64,000 bases of DNA from Allocoprobacillus sp002160865 (GTDB lineage: Bacteria; Bacillota_I; Bacilli_A; Erysipelotrichales; Coprobacillaceae): the NCBI RefSeq assembly GCF_042850985.1, contig NZ_AP031415.1, positions 2,170,001-2,234,000 on the forward strand, read 5' to 3'. The notes under the pieces are model-generated. The model searched no databases, was not told where the DNA came from, and saw only the letters and a program-made list of their open reading frames with translations. Positions 62,794 to 64,000 of this stretch are shown here, piece after piece. The position numbers were made by a program, and so were the translations under genes. How positions within the stretch are numbered: the first letter of the stretch is position 1; every line of letters begins with the position of its first letter.

Positions 62794-64000
62794 TTATTCT
62801 GTTGTTGAAAATTCTTCATCAATTTCAGTACTGCTTAACAAACTTTCTGATAAAGTTTCAGCTTGTAAATGTTCAGCTTCTTCTAATTCCTTTTCTTTGC
62901 GTGCTTCTTCTAACTCTCTAGCAATCGTTTCAGGTGATTTTAAAGGTCCTCTTAACCCTGTACCAGCAGGTAATAATTTACCAATAATAACATTTTCTTT
63001 AAGACCTCTTAATTCATCAACCTTCCCTTTAATAGCCGCATCTGTTAAGATTTTTGTTGTTTCCTGGAATGAAGCAGCAGATAAGAATGATTCAGTTTCA
63101 AGTGAAGCTTTTGTGATCCCTAACAAGATTGGTCTTGCAACAGCAGGATGTTTTCCAGCTTTTAAGGCTTCTTTATTTAATTCAGTAAATTTTTGAACAT
63201 TAATATGAGTACCAGGTAATGCTCCAGTATCTCCACCTTCAACAATTCTCATCTTCTTCAACATTTGATGAATAATAACTTCAATGTGTTTATCTGAAAT
63301 TTCAATACCTTGTAAACGATAAACTTTTTGAACTTCTTTCAAGATATAATTTTCTACAGCTTTGACATCAGCAACAGCTAATAATTCTTTTGGATCAATT
63401 GATCCTTCAGTAATTTTAGAACCAATACCAACTTCATCACCTACAGAGACTCTTAATTTTGCACCATAAGGTGTTAAATAACTCTTTGTTTCAAGTAAGT
63501 TAGAAACGACAACTTCAGCTCTACCATTGTTATCAATGATATTAGAAACTTCACCATCAATTTCAGAAATAATAGATTTTGCTTTTGGATTTCTTGCTTC
63601 AAATAACTCTTGAATACGAGGTAAACCTTGAGTAATATCGGCACCACCAGCAACTCCACCCATGTGGAATGTACGCATTGTTAACTGTGTACCAGGTTCA
63701 CCAATTGATTGAGCCGCCATAATACCAATAGCTTCTCCTAATTCAACTTGTTCACCAGTTGCTAAGTTACGACCATAACATTTTCTACAAATTCCATTTT
63801 TAGCTTTACATCCAAAGATTGAACGAATTTCAACTTCTTTGATTCCAGCATCTGTAATATTTTTAGCAATCGCTTCATCAATCATTTCTCCCGCTTGAAC
63901 AAGCACTTCTCCTGTTTCAGGATGAACAACATCCTTTTGAGAATAACGTCCTACTAGACGGTCATATAATGGCACAATCACTGAATTATCTGAAGTATTG
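62794..64000 (-). CDS. rpoC: RNA polymerase beta' subunit, C-terminal part
   Basis: About 400 C-terminal residues; the frame is open to the right edge (NTSDNSVIVPLYDRL upstream of the internal GTG), so the N-terminal two thirds lie outside. Zinc-site cysteines CKAKNGICRKCYG and the bridge-helix/trigger-loop segment GIMAAQSIGEPGTQLTMRTF are clear, followed by the KMRIVEGGD region and an acidic, Glu-rich tail. Precedes the str operon as is usual. Confidence 0.97.
   Translation of the reverse strand, partial: NTSDNSVIVPLYDRLVGRYSQKDVVHPETGEVLVQAGEMIDEAIAKNITDAGIKEVEIRSIFGCKAKNGICRKCYGRNLATGEQVELGEAIGIMAAQSIGEPGTQLTMRTFHMGGVAGGADITQGLPRIQELFEARNPKAKSIISEIDGEVSNIIDNNGRAEVVVSNLLETKSYLTPYGAKLRVSVGDEVGIGSKITEGSIDPKELLAVADVKAVENYILKEVQKVYRLQGIEISDKHIEVIIHQMLKKMRIVEGGDTGALPGTHINVQKFTELNKEALKAGKHPAVARPILLGITKASLETESFLSAASFQETTKILTDAAIKGKVDELRGLKENVIIGKLLPAGTGLRGPLKSPETIARELEEARKEKELEEAEHLQAETLSESLLSSTEIDEEFSTTE

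Overview
This window comes from a low-GC Gram-positive bacterium. The 16S gene, the zinc-type S14, the ecfA1-ecfA2-ecfT-truA cluster and the AT-rich ribosomal genes fit an Erysipelotrichia-like member of the Bacillota (Coprobacillaceae/Erysipelotrichaceae grade). That placement is from memory of such sequences, not from a search. The window has two parts: an integrative conjugative element (ICE) of the Tn916/MobT family (positions 1 to about 28,400, open at the left edge) and core chromosome (about 28,450 to 64,000), almost all of it on the minus strand.

ICE, read from its operon start on the right: a thioester/VaFE surface adhesin, two DUF961 (HelP-like) proteins, the TcpA/FtsK coupling protein, the oriT with the MobT relaxase, small membrane proteins, a tandem pair of ArdA antirestriction proteins, and the type IV secretion genes orf17 to orf13. 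Two unrelated cargo genes (an alpha/beta hydrolase and a small membrane protein) interrupt this operon. Each carries its own near-identical promoter and an identical 37-bp terminator block, as if they were interchangeable cassettes. Downstream of orf13, where Tn916 carries tet(M), lies accessory DNA: a divergent TetR-type regulator; erm(B) with its leader peptide; a relic of an inc18 plasmid (copR, RNAIII, dead repE/repR, an omega-repressor heptad operator, a topoisomerase stub and a Tn917 terminal repeat); an Ntn-type amide hydrolase; a nonsense-mutated small gene; and a two-component system divergent from a lipoprotein/FtsX/FtsX/ATPase ABC exporter. The integrase/excisionase end is not in the window.

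Chromosome, 28.4-36.8 kb: an ECF sigma/membrane-anchored partner pair, a PHP phosphoesterase, truA, the ECF transporter module (ecfT, ecfA2, ecfA1), an RpiR-family regulator broken by a one-base homopolymer frameshift, a complete 1,541-bp ISL3-family insertion sequence with 8-bp target duplications lying exactly in the loop of a transcription terminator, and a small coiled-coil gene.

Chromosome, 36.8-51.5 kb: the S10-spc-alpha ribosomal superoperon from rpsJ to rplQ, including secY, adk, map, infA and rpmJ, with a promoter and a structured 5' leader before rpsJ. Chromosome, 51.9-56.9 kb: a 16S-23S-5S rRNA operon without spacer tRNA, with visible processing stems, promoter and terminators. Chromosome, 57-64 kb: a PTS lactose/cellobiose-type EIIA, a Cof-type HAD phosphatase, and the str operon (rpsL, rpsG, fusA, tuf) behind the 3' end of rpoC.

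The parts that most repay a second look are the paired cargo cassettes inside the conjugation operon, the inc18 regulatory fossil in which promoters, antisense RNA and operator survive while the replication gene is dead, the insertion of an IS into a terminator loop, and a tandem-repeat expansion inside ribosomal protein S5.
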